Source of the DNA: Arthrobacter sp. 135MFCol5.1
Lineage (GTDB): Bacteria; Actinomycetota; Actinomycetes; Actinomycetales; Micrococcaceae
Assembly (NCBI RefSeq): GCF_000374865.1
Contig: NZ_KB895456.1
Location: forward strand, 62,001-126,000
Direction: 5' to 3'
DNA: 64,000 nucleotides
In this document: positions 43,836 through 52,824 of the stretch, in pieces
How the letters are laid out: every line of letters begins with the position of its first letter
Numbering within the stretch: the stretch's first letter is position 1
Translations under genes and position numbers: made by a program
Notes under the pieces: generated by a model
Database searches by the model: none
Seen by the model: only the letters and a program-made list of their open reading frames with translations
Told to the model about the DNA's origin: nothing

Positions 43836-45199
43836 AAATCTCCGTGATCGGCTGCGGTTACCTCGGAGCAGTCCACGCTGCAACGCTGGCTTCCATGGGC
43901 CATACCGTGATTGGCATCGACGTCGATCCCCGCAAGGTGGCGCAGCTGTCCAGCGGCGCGGCACCGTTCCACGAGCCCGGACTCGATGAGCTCCTCCGGG
44001 ACGGCCTCGCCACCGGCCGGCTGCGCTTCTCCACCGACCCCGCCGGGGCCAAGGCAGCGCAGGTGCACTTCCTGTGCGTGGGGACGCCGCAAGAGAAGAC
44101 GTCCGACGCCGCCGACCTCACCTTCCTCGTCTCCGCTTCGGAAGCCTTGCTGCCGCACCTGGCCGCGGGCGCCGTCGTCGTTGGCAAATCAACCGTGCCC
44201 GTGGGCACCGTGGACATGCTCCGCGGTGTGCTGGCGCCGCGGCCTGACGTACTGGTGGGTTGGAATCCCGAGTTCCTGCGGCAGGGAACCGCCGTCAAGG
44301 ATTCCCTGGTGCCGGACCGGCTGGTGTACGGCGTGGAAGGGGGCCGGGCCGCCGCCTTCAACCGCGACACCGGCGCGCCGCTGGGCGTGACGGCGGCACT
44401 GGACGCCGTCTACGAACCGCTGCTACGCGCCGGAATCCCCCGGCTGGTCTGCAACTTTGCCACGGCGGAACTCATCAAGTCGGCCGCGAACGCATACCTT
44501 GCCACCAAGGTCAGCTTCATCAATGCCGTCGCCGAATTGTGCGACGCCGCGGGAGCCGATGTCAGCGAACTCGGCGAAGCGATGGGGCTGGATCCGAGGA
44601 TCGGCAGCCGCTACCTGCACGCGGGCCTGGGCTTCGGCGGAGGCTGCCTTCCCAAGGACATCCGCAGTTTCCGGACCCAGGCCGCGGCGCTGGGCGTCCC
44701 TGCCGTGGAGGACTGGATGGGCCTGGTCGACTCGGTGAACCTGGACCAACGGGCGCGCACGGTGGGCCTGGCAGCGGCTATGTGCGGAGGCTCGCTGGCA
44801 GGGCGTTCCATCACTGTGCTCGGAGCCTCCTTCAAGCCGGACACGGATGACATCCGCGACTCCCCCGCCCTGGACGTGGCGGACCGGCTGGCCGCCGCCG
44901 GCGCGCACGTTACCGTGACGGACCCCAAGGCGGTGAACCACGCGTGGCGCCGCTACCCCGGGCTCCGGTTCGAGGTGTCCACCAGGCGGGCACTCCAGGA
45001 CGCAGAGCTGGTGCTGCTGCTGACCGAATGGGACGAGTACCGGCAGCTTTGCCCTGCCGCCACCGGCAGGCTGGTCCGACGCCGGGCGGTCCTGGACGCG
45101 CGGAACGTGCTGGACGCCGCGGCATGGCAGGCAGACGGCTGGACCGTGCGGGGGCTTGGAACGTCCGCCGCGGTCATGGCCGCAGCTGCGGCCGGCTGA
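43832..45199 (+). CDS. UDP-glucose 6-dehydrogenase
   Basis: A 455-residue enzyme of the UDP-glucose/GDP-mannose dehydrogenase family, which makes UDP-glucuronate with two NAD. The Rossmann domain starts at once: MKISVIGCGYLGAVHAATLASMG. WNPEFLRQGTAVKDSLVPDR and the catalytic Cys in GFGGGCLPKDIRSF are present, with C-terminal TVLGASFKPDTDDIRDSPALDV. The GTG start overlaps the upstream transferase stop (GTGA). GDP-mannose or UDP-ManNAc oxidation is less likely from the PDRLVYG motif, but not excluded. Confidence 0.9.
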   Translation: MKISVIGCGYLGAVHAATLASMGHTVIGIDVDPRKVAQLSSGAAPFHEPGLDELLRDGLATGRLRFSTDPAGAKAAQVHFLCVGTPQEKTSDAADLTFLVSASEALLPHLAAGAVVVGKSTVPVGTVDMLRGVLAPRPDVLVGWNPEFLRQGTAVKDSLVPDRLVYGVEGGRAAAFNRDTGAPLGVTAALDAVYEPLLRAGIPRLVCNFATAELIKSAANAYLATKVSFINAVAELCDAAGADVSELGEAMGLDPRIGSRYLHAGLGFGGGCLPKDIRSFRTQAAALGVPAVEDWMGLVDSVNLDQRARTVGLAAAMCGGSLAGRSITVLGASFKPDTDDIRDSPALDVADRLAAAGAHVTVTDPKAVNHAWRRYPGLRFEVSTRRALQDAELVLLLTEWDEYRQLCPAATGRLVRRRAVLDARNVLDAAAWQADGWTVRGLGTSAAVMAAAAAG

Positions 45200-45202
45200 G
45201 GT

Positions 45203-46066
45203 TCAGCCCAGGAGCCCCAGATCGGCGAACGCCAATGCGACACCTGCCCCTGCCGGTCCGGCGGTGGTCCTGTCGGCCACGGCGAGGACTGCCGGGTGGC
45301 CGCCTTCGACGGCAATGCCCACCCCGGCGTATTCGAGCATTTCAATATCGTTGGCACTGTCACCGATGGCAACAATGTCCGCCCGGTGGAGGCCAAGCCG
45401 GGCCTCCACCACCTGGATGCCCACCGCTTTGTGCGTGCCCGCCATGAAGATCTCCCCCGCGCGGTCTCCCAGCGCCGAAAGCGAACTGGGGATCAGCCCG
45501 ACGCCGGGACCGAGCTTATCCATCAGCCGCCTCAGCGGGACCGTCGAATCGAAGACCGAGATCTTGGCATAGGAGGTGCTGCGGAGGTCGTCGCTGTACT
45601 GCATCGGACCCAGGATGTCCTCCAGCGGATCAACGTCGGTGCTGAGGACTCCATCGTGCCGGGGGCGGCCGGCGAAGATGGGCCCCAGGACCTCCCTCAG
45701 CCGCTGGTCCACGCCGGTGCGGCCGTGCAGGGCCTCGGGTGCTTCCAGGATGTAGGCGGCCCCGTGGGCATCGAGGGTTTCCACGATGAGCGCCCCCAGG
45801 TCCGGCTCAAAGCGCTGGTCCCGAAGGACCTCACCGTCGACTTCCACCCTGGCGCCGGCCCCGGTGATGGTCCCGTCGAAGCCGGCGTCCAGGATGTGGC
45901 CGGGCACCATGGACAGCGGGCGCCCGGTGCAGACGAACACCAGATGGCCCAGCCCGCGGGCGGTCCGGACCGCGTCCACGTGGGCATCCGGGGCCAGGCC
46001 GTGGTCCGCATACGTACCGTCGATATCGAGGAACACGGCACGCGGCCTGGCGGTCTGGCTTGGCAT
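45203..46066 (-). CDS. Cof-type HAD family phosphatase
   Basis: A 287-residue haloacid dehalogenase-like hydrolase of the Cof/YbiV type. Motif I is FLDIDGTYADHG with the nucleophile Asp, motif II VFVCTGRP, and motif IV GDSANDIEMLEYAGVGIAV. A C2 cap lies between residues ~85 and 190. These enzymes dephosphorylate sugar phosphates or cofactors. It converges with the dehydrogenase gene (3-nt gap). A ribosome site AAGGAG precedes the ATG. Confidence 0.88.
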   Translation of the reverse strand: MPSQTARPRAVFLDIDGTYADHGLAPDAHVDAVRTARGLGHLVFVCTGRPLSMVPGHILDAGFDGTITGAGARVEVDGEVLRDQRFEPDLGALIVETLDAHGAAYILEAPEALHGRTGVDQRLREVLGPIFAGRPRHDGVLSTDVDPLEDILGPMQYSDDLRSTSYAKISVFDSTVPLRRLMDKLGPGVGLIPSSLSALGDRAGEIFMAGTHKAVGIQVVEARLGLHRADIVAIGDSANDIEMLEYAGVGIAVEGGHPAVLAVADRTTAGPAGAGVALAFADLGLLG

Positions 46067-46269
46067 GCCTGGGCTCCTTGGTCAATTGCGGGACATCCAA
46101 ATCCTATCCCCGGCCCCTGGTTCACCAGGGTGGACTACGGTGGCCTGCTCCGCCTTAAGTGACAGCCATCCTGTGATATTCAAAGCCTTGCACAACAAAT
46201 AAGCCTGCTGATTGAATAAGGGAACCGGAAATGGGGGCCCGGCACAACTTACTGACAAGGAGTGACAAC

Positions 46270-46539
46270 ATGGGCATTCTCGGATTTCTCATTTTGGGCC
46301 TGATCGCCGGCGCTATTGCCAAGGCCATCCTTCCGGGCCGCCAAGGCGGCGGCTGGGTGGTAACCATGGTTCTCGGAGTTGTGGGGGCCATCCTGGGCGG
46401 CTGGATCGGATCGCTTATTTTCGGCGGCGGACTGGCCGAATTCTTCGACCTTCGGACATGGCTGCTGGCGATCCTCGGCTCGATCATCGTGCTGCTGGTC
46501 TACGGAGCAATCACCAACCGCAGCGGCCGCAGGGCATAG
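46270..46539 (+). CDS. GlsB/YeaQ/YmgE family stress membrane protein
   Basis: An 89-residue protein made of three hydrophobic helices with Gly-rich turns (MGILGFLILGLIAGAIAKAI, GGGWVVTMVLGVVGAILGG and LLAILGSIIVLLVYGAI), the full pattern of the transglycosylase-associated protein family. The function is uncertain; members are induced by stress in many bacteria. AAGGAG lies 9 nt before the ATG. The in-frame ATG at 46231 is less well supported. Followed by a strong terminator, so monocistronic. Confidence 0.9.
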   Translation: MGILGFLILGLIAGAIAKAILPGRQGGGWVVTMVLGVVGAILGGWIGSLIFGGGLAEFFDLRTWLLAILGSIIVLLVYGAITNRSGRRA

Positions 46540-46565
46540 CCGCACCACCGTCTTTACCATCAGTA

Positions 46566-46604
46566 AAAAGGCGCCGGACTCCGCGCAGGAGACCGGCGCC
46601 TTTT
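46566..46604 (+). terminator. terminator after the GlsB-like gene
   Basis: 12-bp stem AAAAGGCGCCGG / CCGGCGCCTTTT with an inner CTCC/GGAG extension and a T-run. A classic intrinsic terminator. Confidence 0.9.
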
Positions 46605-46711
46605 CACATTCCCGAAGAACGCATCCGCAAAAGGGAAACCCGCCCAACAGCTTTGCCGGTGAGCCGCCCAATTTGGGGATCTGCCCTTTATGATGGCCAA
46701 GGGGTGGTGTT

Positions 46712-48883
46712 ATGACCGGTATTTCGGGCCGTGGCAATGATGTGGCATTACAAATTTTTGGCGCGGCCATGAATGCCAGTCCGGACGCCCTCCTGGCACT
46801 GGACGCCGACGGCATGGTTCTCTGCGCCAACGCCGCTGCGGCCCGGCTCTTTGGGTTGCCCCAGGACGCGTTTGCCGGCCTGGACCACCGGCCCCTGATC
46901 GCCGAAGGATTCCGCGGTGAGGTGGCGAACCTGTTCCGGCAGCTCCTGGCCCACCCTGACCAACCGCAGCCGCCGCGTGAGATCGCGGGCCTCCGCAGCG
47001 ATGGATCCGAGTTCCCCCTGGAGGTTGCCGCTGCGGTCCTCCCCGCCGGGCCGCTGTCCGATCCCGCCCTCATTCCTGCCGGGGACACCGGCCCTGCCGG
47101 AGCACGCCTCCTGCTCTCCGCCCGGGGCACAGCACACCGCCAAGCCACCAACGAAAGCCTTCGCGAAGCCATGTCACTGCTCACGGCCACCCTGGAATCC
47201 ACGGCGGACGGAATCCTGGTGATGGGCGTTGATGGCAGTGTGGCCGGATTCAACGAGCAGTTCCTCACCATGTGGGGCATCCCGCCCGCCTTGTTGGAAG
47301 CGGACAGCGAGGAGCCTGCGGTCCGAGTGGTGATGGCCCAGGTGGCCGACCCTGTTTCCTTCACGGCCCGGCTGAACGAAGTCCAGAAGGACCCGTCTGC
47401 CGAAAGCCACGACGTCGTCGAGTTGCTCGACGGGCGGACCTTTGAACGGTACTCACGCCCGCAACGGGTGGGTGAGAAGATCGTAGGCCGGGTGTGGAGT
47501 TTCCGGGATGCGACGCCCCGGCGGAAGGCACAGGAACAGGTGCACCAGGCGTTGAAGGACCTCGCGGAACAGGCCGAGAAGCTACGGGCCATGGCTTTCC
47601 AGGACCCGCTGACCGGGCTCGCCAACCGGGCGGTGTTCAACGAGGCCTTGGCCAACTCGCTGGCGGAGCCACGGCTGAAGACGGTCGACGTCCTGCTCCT
47701 TGACCTGGACGACTTCAAGGAGGTCAATGACATCCTTGGCCACCAGGCCGGCGACGACATGCTGGTGGAGGTGGCGCGCCGGCTCCGCGGCTGTACACCT
47801 ACGGCGGACGTGGTGGCACGCCTTGGCGGCGACGAATTCGTGGTGCTCCTGACGGCCTGCCCCGACCCCGACGAGATCGCGGCGTGCATTGTGCGGTGCC
47901 TGCATGTGCCGGTGACCATCGGTGGCACCGTCCTGCGTCCGAGCCTGAGCCTGGGGCTTGCCTCCCTGGGGCAGGACAGCGTGGGTCCCTCCGAACTGCT
48001 CAGGCACGCGGACATCGCCATGTACGCGGCCAAGGCTGCGGGCAAGAACCGTTTCCTGCGCTTCCACCCGGACATGATGCAGGCGCTGGTGCAGCGGACG
48101 CACATGGAAAGCGGCCTGCAATTGGCGGTTCCGCGCGGCGAGATCACGGTCGATTTCCAACCGATCGTTTCGCACCGCATGGGGCAGGTAGTCCAGCTGG
48201 AGGCGCTGGCCCGGTGGGACCGCGGCGGTGAACGGGTGCCGCCGTCGATCTTCATTCCGCTCGCCGAGCGCACCGGCCTGATCAACGAGATCGGAGCAGA
48301 GGTGATGGCCAGCGGCATGGTGCAGCTGGCGCGCTGGCTGAGCGAGGATCCGTCCCGGTCGCTCGCCGTGAACGTCTCCGGGGTCCAACTGCAGGAGCGG
48401 GACTTTGCCGAGACGGTCCTCAAGCTCGCGGAAGCCAGCGGGGTGGCCCCCTACCAGCTTGTCCTGGAAGTCACCGAAAGTGTCTTCTTCGACGCGGACG
48501 GCGACCTGATCGACCAGCTGGGAACCCTGCGCGCCGCCGGCGCCCGGGTGGCGCTGGACGACTTCGGCACTGGGTATTCCTCGCTTGGCCGGCTGCAGGA
48601 CCTGCCCGTGGACACGGTCAAGATCGACAAAACCTTTGTCTCAATGGTGCGCACCGGAAACGAGCGGCTGCCGATCCTCAGCTCCATGATCAACATGGCC
48701 CACAGCCTGGGCCTGACCGTCACCGCGGAAGGGATCGAGACGGCGGCGCAAGCAGACTATCTGACCGCCCTGGACTGCGACTCCCTTCAGGGCTACCTGT
48801 TCTCATTGCCGGAGCCGGGCGACCGGCTGATACCGGCCCTGCATCACGCCGAAGAGGCGCTCAATGCTTTGAAAGGACGTTAG
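46712..48883 (+). CDS. PAS-GGDEF-EAL cyclic di-GMP protein
   Basis: A 723-residue soluble protein with two PAS-like domains (about residues 10-110 and 150-285: ASPDALLALDADGMVLCAN, and ESTADGILVMGVDGSVAGFN), a GGDEF domain with intact GGDEF at 372-376 and an EAL domain with intact EAL at 497-499. The EAL domain keeps the DDFGTGYSSLGRL loop and VKIDKTFV. It may therefore both make and break cyclic di-GMP. No transmembrane helix is present, so the PAS domains likely sense a cytoplasmic cue such as redox state, light or a ligand. ATG with AAGGGG upstream. Alone in its transcription unit. Confidence 0.93.
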   Translation: MTGISGRGNDVALQIFGAAMNASPDALLALDADGMVLCANAAAARLFGLPQDAFAGLDHRPLIAEGFRGEVANLFRQLLAHPDQPQPPREIAGLRSDGSEFPLEVAAAVLPAGPLSDPALIPAGDTGPAGARLLLSARGTAHRQATNESLREAMSLLTATLESTADGILVMGVDGSVAGFNEQFLTMWGIPPALLEADSEEPAVRVVMAQVADPVSFTARLNEVQKDPSAESHDVVELLDGRTFERYSRPQRVGEKIVGRVWSFRDATPRRKAQEQVHQALKDLAEQAEKLRAMAFQDPLTGLANRAVFNEALANSLAEPRLKTVDVLLLDLDDFKEVNDILGHQAGDDMLVEVARRLRGCTPTADVVARLGGDEFVVLLTACPDPDEIAACIVRCLHVPVTIGGTVLRPSLSLGLASLGQDSVGPSELLRHADIAMYAAKAAGKNRFLRFHPDMMQALVQRTHMESGLQLAVPRGEITVDFQPIVSHRMGQVVQLEALARWDRGGERVPPSIFIPLAERTGLINEIGAEVMASGMVQLARWLSEDPSRSLAVNVSGVQLQERDFAETVLKLAEASGVAPYQLVLEVTESVFFDADGDLIDQLGTLRAAGARVALDDFGTGYSSLGRLQDLPVDTVKIDKTFVSMVRTGNERLPILSSMINMAHSLGLTVTAEGIETAAQADYLTALDCDSLQGYLFSLPEPGDRLIPALHHAEEALNALKGR

Positions 48884-48894
48884 GGCGGGAAGGC

Positions 48895-49335
48895 CTAGGC
48901 TGCTTCCCGGCCGGATTGCCGCGGCTTCTTCGCGGGCAGAGGAGGGCGTGAGGCTTGCGCCGCAGCGGGAGAAGGCGTCACGGCATCTGCCTCCGCTGGG
49001 CCCGCAGGCACGGCGGAGGGCGCAGTAGTGGATTCCGACGGTGCCTCACCGCTGAAGGTCTCCGCCTCGAATTCCCGGCGGGCTTCAGGAGCGGCGGCGC
49101 GGTTGCGGCGCCAGCGGCGGACCAGGTCGATGCCGGCCACCAGTCCGGCGACGGGGCTGAGGACGGCAGCGGAGTAGACGAACAGCAGCCAGGTCAGGGT
49201 GGTCAGCGGCGGCTGGTTGTTGTTCAGCAGCGACAGCCCGCCGAGCAATCCCACCACCCAGAAGAGCAGCACGGCCGCCAGCACGGATCCGGCAGGAAAA
49301 TACTGGTTGGTCACGATTTTCTTCAGGGTTTCCAT
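48895..49335 (-). CDS. hypothetical two-TM membrane protein
   Basis: A 146-residue protein with two hydrophobic helices (AGSVLAAVLLFWVVGLLGGL, and LTWLLFVYSAAVLSPVAGLVAG), a basic segment DLVRRWRRNRAAAPEARRE, and a Pro/Ala/Ser/Glu-rich C-terminal tail ending in a basic cluster (KKPRQSGREAA). A strong GGAGGAAG ribosome site lies 4 nt before the ATG. No family recognised. Divergent from the DHFR-like gene and convergent with the cyclic di-GMP gene. Confidence 0.75.
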   Translation of the reverse strand: METLKKIVTNQYFPAGSVLAAVLLFWVVGLLGGLSLLNNNQPPLTTLTWLLFVYSAAVLSPVAGLVAGIDLVRRWRRNRAAAPEARREFEAETFSGEAPSESTTAPSAVPAGPAEADAVTPSPAAAQASRPPLPAKKPRQSGREAA

Positions 49336-49555
49336 GCACTTCCTCCTGCCTGGCCCGGGGACGGCAAAGGCCGTTCAAGACAAGTATGGGGCCCGGCCCG
49401 TGCGAAACTGCGCAAGACGCCACGGCGAGTGACCAAACTAACCCGGCCGCCCGGCGTCGTACGGATTTCCGGGCCGAAGAAGCCCTGCAGAACCCTTCCG
49501 CCCGGCGCCTCCGGACACATAGCGTAGGGCTGACCACTCGATCAATGGAGGACCC

Positions 49556-50107
49556 ATGCGCAAAGTCACTGCCGGCCTGTTCCACTCAGTTGACGGGGTG
49601 GTGTCAGAACCATTCAAGTTCCAGTTCGACAGCTTCGATGAGGAACTCGGCCACGGGCTGACCCGGATGATGAACACCGTGGACACGGTGGTGCTGGGCC
49701 GTGTCAGCTACCAGGAGTGGGCGGGCTACTGGCCCAACGCCTCCGCCGACCAGGACTTTGCCGCCTTCATCAACCCCGTGGAGAAGTACGTGGCGTCGCG
49801 GACACTGGCGGGGCCGCTGGAGTGGGAGAACTCCCGGCTGATGGATGCACCGCTCGAGGACTTCGTGGCGGCCCTGAAGGAGCGCGAAGGCGGTGAGATC
49901 GCCGTGTGCGGCAGCATCTCCGTGGTGCGGCAGCTGCTGTTTGCCGGTTTGCTGGATTCGCTTCAATTGATGACGCACCCGGTCATTGCGGGCACCGGCC
50001 GCCGCCTGTTTGAGGACGGCGACCCGTTGACCCGCCTGGAGCTGCAGGAGCAGTCCCGGACCAGCAAGGGGAACGTGCTCAGCACGTACGGAGTCCGCGC
50101 CGGCTAG
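49556..50107 (+). CDS. dihydrofolate reductase family protein (RibD C-terminal-like)
   Basis: A 183-residue protein of the RibD_C/DHFR-like fold. MRKVTAGLFHSVDGVV, TVVLGRVSYQEWAGYWP, and GEIAVCGSISVVRQLLFAGLLDSLQL are characteristic. Members use NADPH, but the substrate of this group is unknown. It is not the biosynthetic DHFR (FolA). TGGAGGACCC precedes the ATG. Its stop is 1 nt from the convergent DUF3846 gene. Confidence 0.85.
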   Translation: MRKVTAGLFHSVDGVVSEPFKFQFDSFDEELGHGLTRMMNTVDTVVLGRVSYQEWAGYWPNASADQDFAAFINPVEKYVASRTLAGPLEWENSRLMDAPLEDFVAALKEREGGEIAVCGSISVVRQLLFAGLLDSLQLMTHPVIAGTGRRLFEDGDPLTRLELQEQSRTSKGNVLSTYGVRAG

Positions 50108-50108
50108 G

Positions 50109-50459
50109 TCATGCCGCCAGCCGTGCCCCGAACAGCTCCTCCGCGAGCCGGGGCAGGTGTTCCGGCACGTCCGCTTCGGTTCCGTGTTCGCCGCGGCCGA
50201 GGAAGACGGCGGTGCCGCGGATCCCGTCCAGGTCCAGGCCGCATTCGTGCATGAGCTGGCCTGCACGGAAATTCACCGGCAGCAGCATGGCCACGCTTTC
50301 GGCGTTCAGGTACACGTGCCAGTCGCCGCGGATCACGGATTCAAGGGGCCCGTCCACCAGGGATTCCAGGGCCTGCAGCTCCGCTCCCACCTGCTCCATG
50401 CGGATGGGCTCGGCGTTGTTGGCCGGTACAACGAGTGCTTGGTACGTTCTGCTGTCCAT
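50109..50459 (-). CDS. DUF3846-like small protein
   Basis: A 116-residue soluble protein starting at MDSRTYQALVVPANNAEPIR, behind GGAGAGA. The sequence VGAELQALESLVDGPLESVI and the later YLNAESVAMLLPVNFRA, then GTAVFLGRG, match the DUF3846 pattern (a ubiquitin-like small domain of unknown function, often on plasmids and phages but also chromosomal in Arthrobacter). The in-frame start 9 codons upstream lacks a ribosome site. No link to its neighbours is evident. Confidence 0.7.
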   Translation of the reverse strand: MDSRTYQALVVPANNAEPIRMEQVGAELQALESLVDGPLESVIRGDWHVYLNAESVAMLLPVNFRAGQLMHECGLDLDGIRGTAVFLGRGEHGTEADVPEHLPRLAEELFGARLAA

Positions 50460-50543
50460 GATTGGTCTCTCCACAGGGTTTAACATGCGGGGAGGGTGTG
50501 GTGTTCCCGGCCGGGCGCGGGCGAGTGGACCGTGCCCGGCCGA

Positions 50544-51485
50544 CTACAAAGCGGCGACGGCGGCGATGTCACCCGGAGTGGTCCGGCAACAACCCCCGAT
50601 GATCCGGGCACCCTCTTCGCGCCAGGCAGGAACTCCGCCGGCGAGGTCCTGTGGTGCCCCGTCCGGCGTCCCGCCTATTCCGGGCGCACCCCACGTCTTG
50701 GTGTCCGCGTGGTACGTTTCGCCGGAATTCGGGTAAGCCAGCAGGGGCTTGTCCGTGTACTGCCGCAAGGTTGCGAGTGCCGGAGCCACCAGGTGCAGGG
50801 GCACGCAATTGACCCCGACTGCGGCAACGTGAGGGTGCATATCGAGAAGCCTGGCCACGTCCGCCAGGGGTGTGCCGTCGCTGATACTGGCGCCGTCGCG
50901 CAGCGTAAAGGAAAACCAGGACTCGACGCCGGCTTCCGCAGTGAGCGCCAGCAAGGCCTCCGCCTCGGCGAAGGAGGGCAGCGTTTCACAGGCCAGGACG
51001 TCGACGCCGGACTGAACCAGGGCGTTGATGCGGGGTGCGTGGAACGCACGGAATTCCGCAGGGCTGAGGACGTAATCTCCGCGGTACTCAGACCCATCTG
51101 CGAGGTAGGCGCCGTACGGACCCACCGATCCAGCGATGAGCAGGGGACCGGCGTCAGGGTGGTCCGCCAGGTGCTCCCGCCGGGCCTCCTCCGCGAGCCG
51201 GACCGACAAACCAACAAGGTCCAAGGCCTCCTGCCGGCCGATCCCCCGGGCAGCAAATCCCTGCGGCGTGGCCTGGTAGCTGGCGGTGGTTGCGATGTTC
51301 GCCCCGGCGGCGAAGTAGTCCCGGTGCACGTCCCTGATGAGTTCGGGTTGCTCCAGGAGGACCTTGGCGGACCACAGCGGATCGTTCAAGTCGCAGCCGC
51401 GCGCTTCAAGTTCGGTGGCGAGGGCGCCATCGGAGACCAGGGTCCTGCCTCCAAGCGAGGTGGCAAGGGAAAGACGGTGGGGCAT
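50544..51485 (-). CDS. mmuM: homocysteine S-methyltransferase
   Basis: A 313-residue (betaalpha)8-barrel methyltransferase of the MmuM/BHMT family, which transfers a methyl group from S-methylmethionine (or SAM) to homocysteine, giving methionine. The zinc ligands are Cys in VGVNCVPL and the pair in IIGGCCRTTP. GALATELEARGCDLNDPLWS and IATTASYQATPQGF are family features. Divergent from the small gene at 51602, with a palindrome at the shared promoter. A permease of MmuP type lies 3 kb away, which supports S-methylmethionine as methyl donor. Confidence 0.93.
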   Translation of the reverse strand: MPHRLSLATSLGGRTLVSDGALATELEARGCDLNDPLWSAKVLLEQPELIRDVHRDYFAAGANIATTASYQATPQGFAARGIGRQEALDLVGLSVRLAEEARREHLADHPDAGPLLIAGSVGPYGAYLADGSEYRGDYVLSPAEFRAFHAPRINALVQSGVDVLACETLPSFAEAEALLALTAEAGVESWFSFTLRDGASISDGTPLADVARLLDMHPHVAAVGVNCVPLHLVAPALATLRQYTDKPLLAYPNSGETYHADTKTWGAPGIGGTPDGAPQDLAGGVPAWREEGARIIGGCCRTTPGDIAAVAAL

Positions 51486-51517
51486 CGCAACTCCGGTCGA
51501 TTTGTGCGGTTTTACTC

Positions 51518-51523
51518 ATTATA
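51518..51523 (-). promoter_or_regulatory. -10 box of the mmuM promoter
   Basis: Consensus TATAAT on the minus strand, 33 nt before the mmuM ATG. No clear -35 box at 17 nt. Confidence 0.55.
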
Positions 51524-51524
51524 G

Positions 51525-51542
51525 ACAAGTTTCCATGCTTGT
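51525..51542. promoter_or_regulatory. candidate operator between mmuM and the cyclase operon
   Basis: Inverted repeat ACAAG-TTTCCATG-CTTGT directly upstream of the mmuM TATAAT box, so binding would cover the promoter. TTTCCA-type cores occur in IclR-family sites, and two IclR genes lie nearby. The assignment is tentative. Confidence 0.4.
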
Positions 51543-51601
51543 AATGAATATCACTCTGTGTCACCATGACTGCATTGATGACCACCCCAGAGGAGAATTT
51601 C

Positions 51602-52048
51602 GTGAGTGTGCACCTGAACAGCGTCCGTAAGCTGCGGGTCCATTGGCCCATCAGCGCAGAAACCTTCAGCCGCATCGCAGCCGGAAACGCTGACGCGGTC
51701 CAGCAGGATCCAGGGCTGGCAAAACTCCTGAAGGCCGTTGAACAGTTTCCCGACCTTGGTGATTTCGGAAACTACAAGCACGTCTTCGAATCCGGAATCG
51801 GGTTCGAGGGATTCTCCTGCGGCGAGGGGGCGACGCCCACCCTCGGCCGGGTAGGCGAGCAAACGCTTTCGCCCACGTTCGTCTTCACCACCTATTTTGA
51901 TTCCGCCTTGGACGATTCCGTCCTGGAGCGTGCCATGCAGGAACTTGTGGCCATCCACCCGTGGGAACTGCCCGTCATCGAGGTGACCGGCCCACTCAGC
52001 GTTGCCGGAAGACTGCACCGCAATACTCCTTCAAAGGCGGCATCATGA
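51602..52048 (+). CDS. hypothetical protein with CutA/NIF3-like HPWE motif
   Basis: A 148-residue soluble protein. I place the start at the GTG at 51602 because AGAGGAGA lies 7 nt upstream. An ATG at 51566 is in frame but lacks a ribosome site. The C-terminal part reads LERAMQELVAIHPWELPVIEV, recalling the HPYE(E/V)P motif of CutA1 and NIF3-insert domains, with TFVFTTYFDSALDDSV before it. No firm family. It overlaps the cyclase gene by 4 nt (ATGA), so the two are co-translated. Confidence 0.65.
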   Translation: MSVHLNSVRKLRVHWPISAETFSRIAAGNADAVQQDPGLAKLLKAVEQFPDLGDFGNYKHVFESGIGFEGFSCGEGATPTLGRVGEQTLSPTFVFTTYFDSALDDSVLERAMQELVAIHPWELPVIEVTGPLSVAGRLHRNTPSKAAS

Positions 52049-52794
52049 CCCTCACCACCACCGCCGCTTGGCCGGCACTGCAGTCCGCACTGGCAGGCAG
52101 GACGTTTACGGACCTCACCCACGCCTTCCACCCGGGCCAGCCGCGTTTCGCCGCTTTTCCGGACGAAAGCCGGGAAGCGCTTTTCGATCTTGAAAAAGGC
52201 GACGGATTCACGGCCCACCGGTATTCGATCGTGGGGCAATGGGGAACGCATGTGGACCCCCCGTCCCACTTCATCCGCGGGGGCCGCACCCTCGACCGGA
52301 TTCCGGTCCAGGACATGATCCTGCCCCTTGTGGTGCTGGACATCACCCGGCGCGTCGAGGAAGATCCTGACGCCACCCCTGCCTTGGAGGATGTGCGGGC
52401 GTGGGAGGACCGGAACGGAACCATACCCGCAGAATCCTTCGTCGCCCTGAGGACCGGCTGGAGCCGGCGGTGGCCGGACGGGGAGGCCATGGCCAACAGG
52501 GATGCAGACGGCGTGAGCCATACACCGGGCTGGTCCCGGGAGGTGCTTTCCTTCCTGATCGAGGAACGTACGGTCTCGGCTGTCGGGCACGAGCAGACGG
52601 ATACGGACCCGGGGTTGGCAACGTCCCGGGGAGACTTCGCCCTGGAAACCTATATCCTCGCCCAGGACCGCTGGCAGATAGAGCTGTTGGCGGACCTGGC
52701 CGGGCTCCCGGAGTCCGGGGCCGTGGTGGTGGCCAGCTGGGCAAAGCCACGCGAAGGCAGCGGCTTTCCCGCCCGCGTCTTCGCCATCTCCTGA
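52045..52794 (+). CDS. cyclase family protein (kynurenine formamidase-like hydrolase)
   Basis: A 249-residue metal-dependent hydrolase of the cyclase family (Pfam 'Cyclase'; relatives are bacterial kynurenine formamidase and isatin hydrolase). The metal-binding motif appears as WGTHVDPPSHFI (usual HxGTHxDxPxH with small changes), preceded by FTDLTHAFHPGQPRF, and a later VGHEQTDTDPG supplies a His/Glu pair. Substrate not known: amide or lactam ring hydrolysis is typical. Coupled to the upstream hypothetical gene, and 30 nt before an IclR regulator. Confidence 0.82.
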   Translation: MTLTTTAAWPALQSALAGRTFTDLTHAFHPGQPRFAAFPDESREALFDLEKGDGFTAHRYSIVGQWGTHVDPPSHFIRGGRTLDRIPVQDMILPLVVLDITRRVEEDPDATPALEDVRAWEDRNGTIPAESFVALRTGWSRRWPDGEAMANRDADGVSHTPGWSREVLSFLIEERTVSAVGHEQTDTDPGLATSRGDFALETYILAQDRWQIELLADLAGLPESGAVVVASWAKPREGSGFPARVFAIS

Positions 52795-52812
52795 CCGCCA
52801 CAAAGGGGCATC

Positions 52813-52818
52813 TAGACT
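52813..52818 (+). promoter_or_regulatory. -10 box of leaderless IclR gene promoter
   Basis: TAGACT ends 7 nt before the ATG at 52825. The regulator is therefore probably expressed on its own as well as with the cyclase operon. Confidence 0.5.
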
Positions 52819-52824
52819 CGGACC

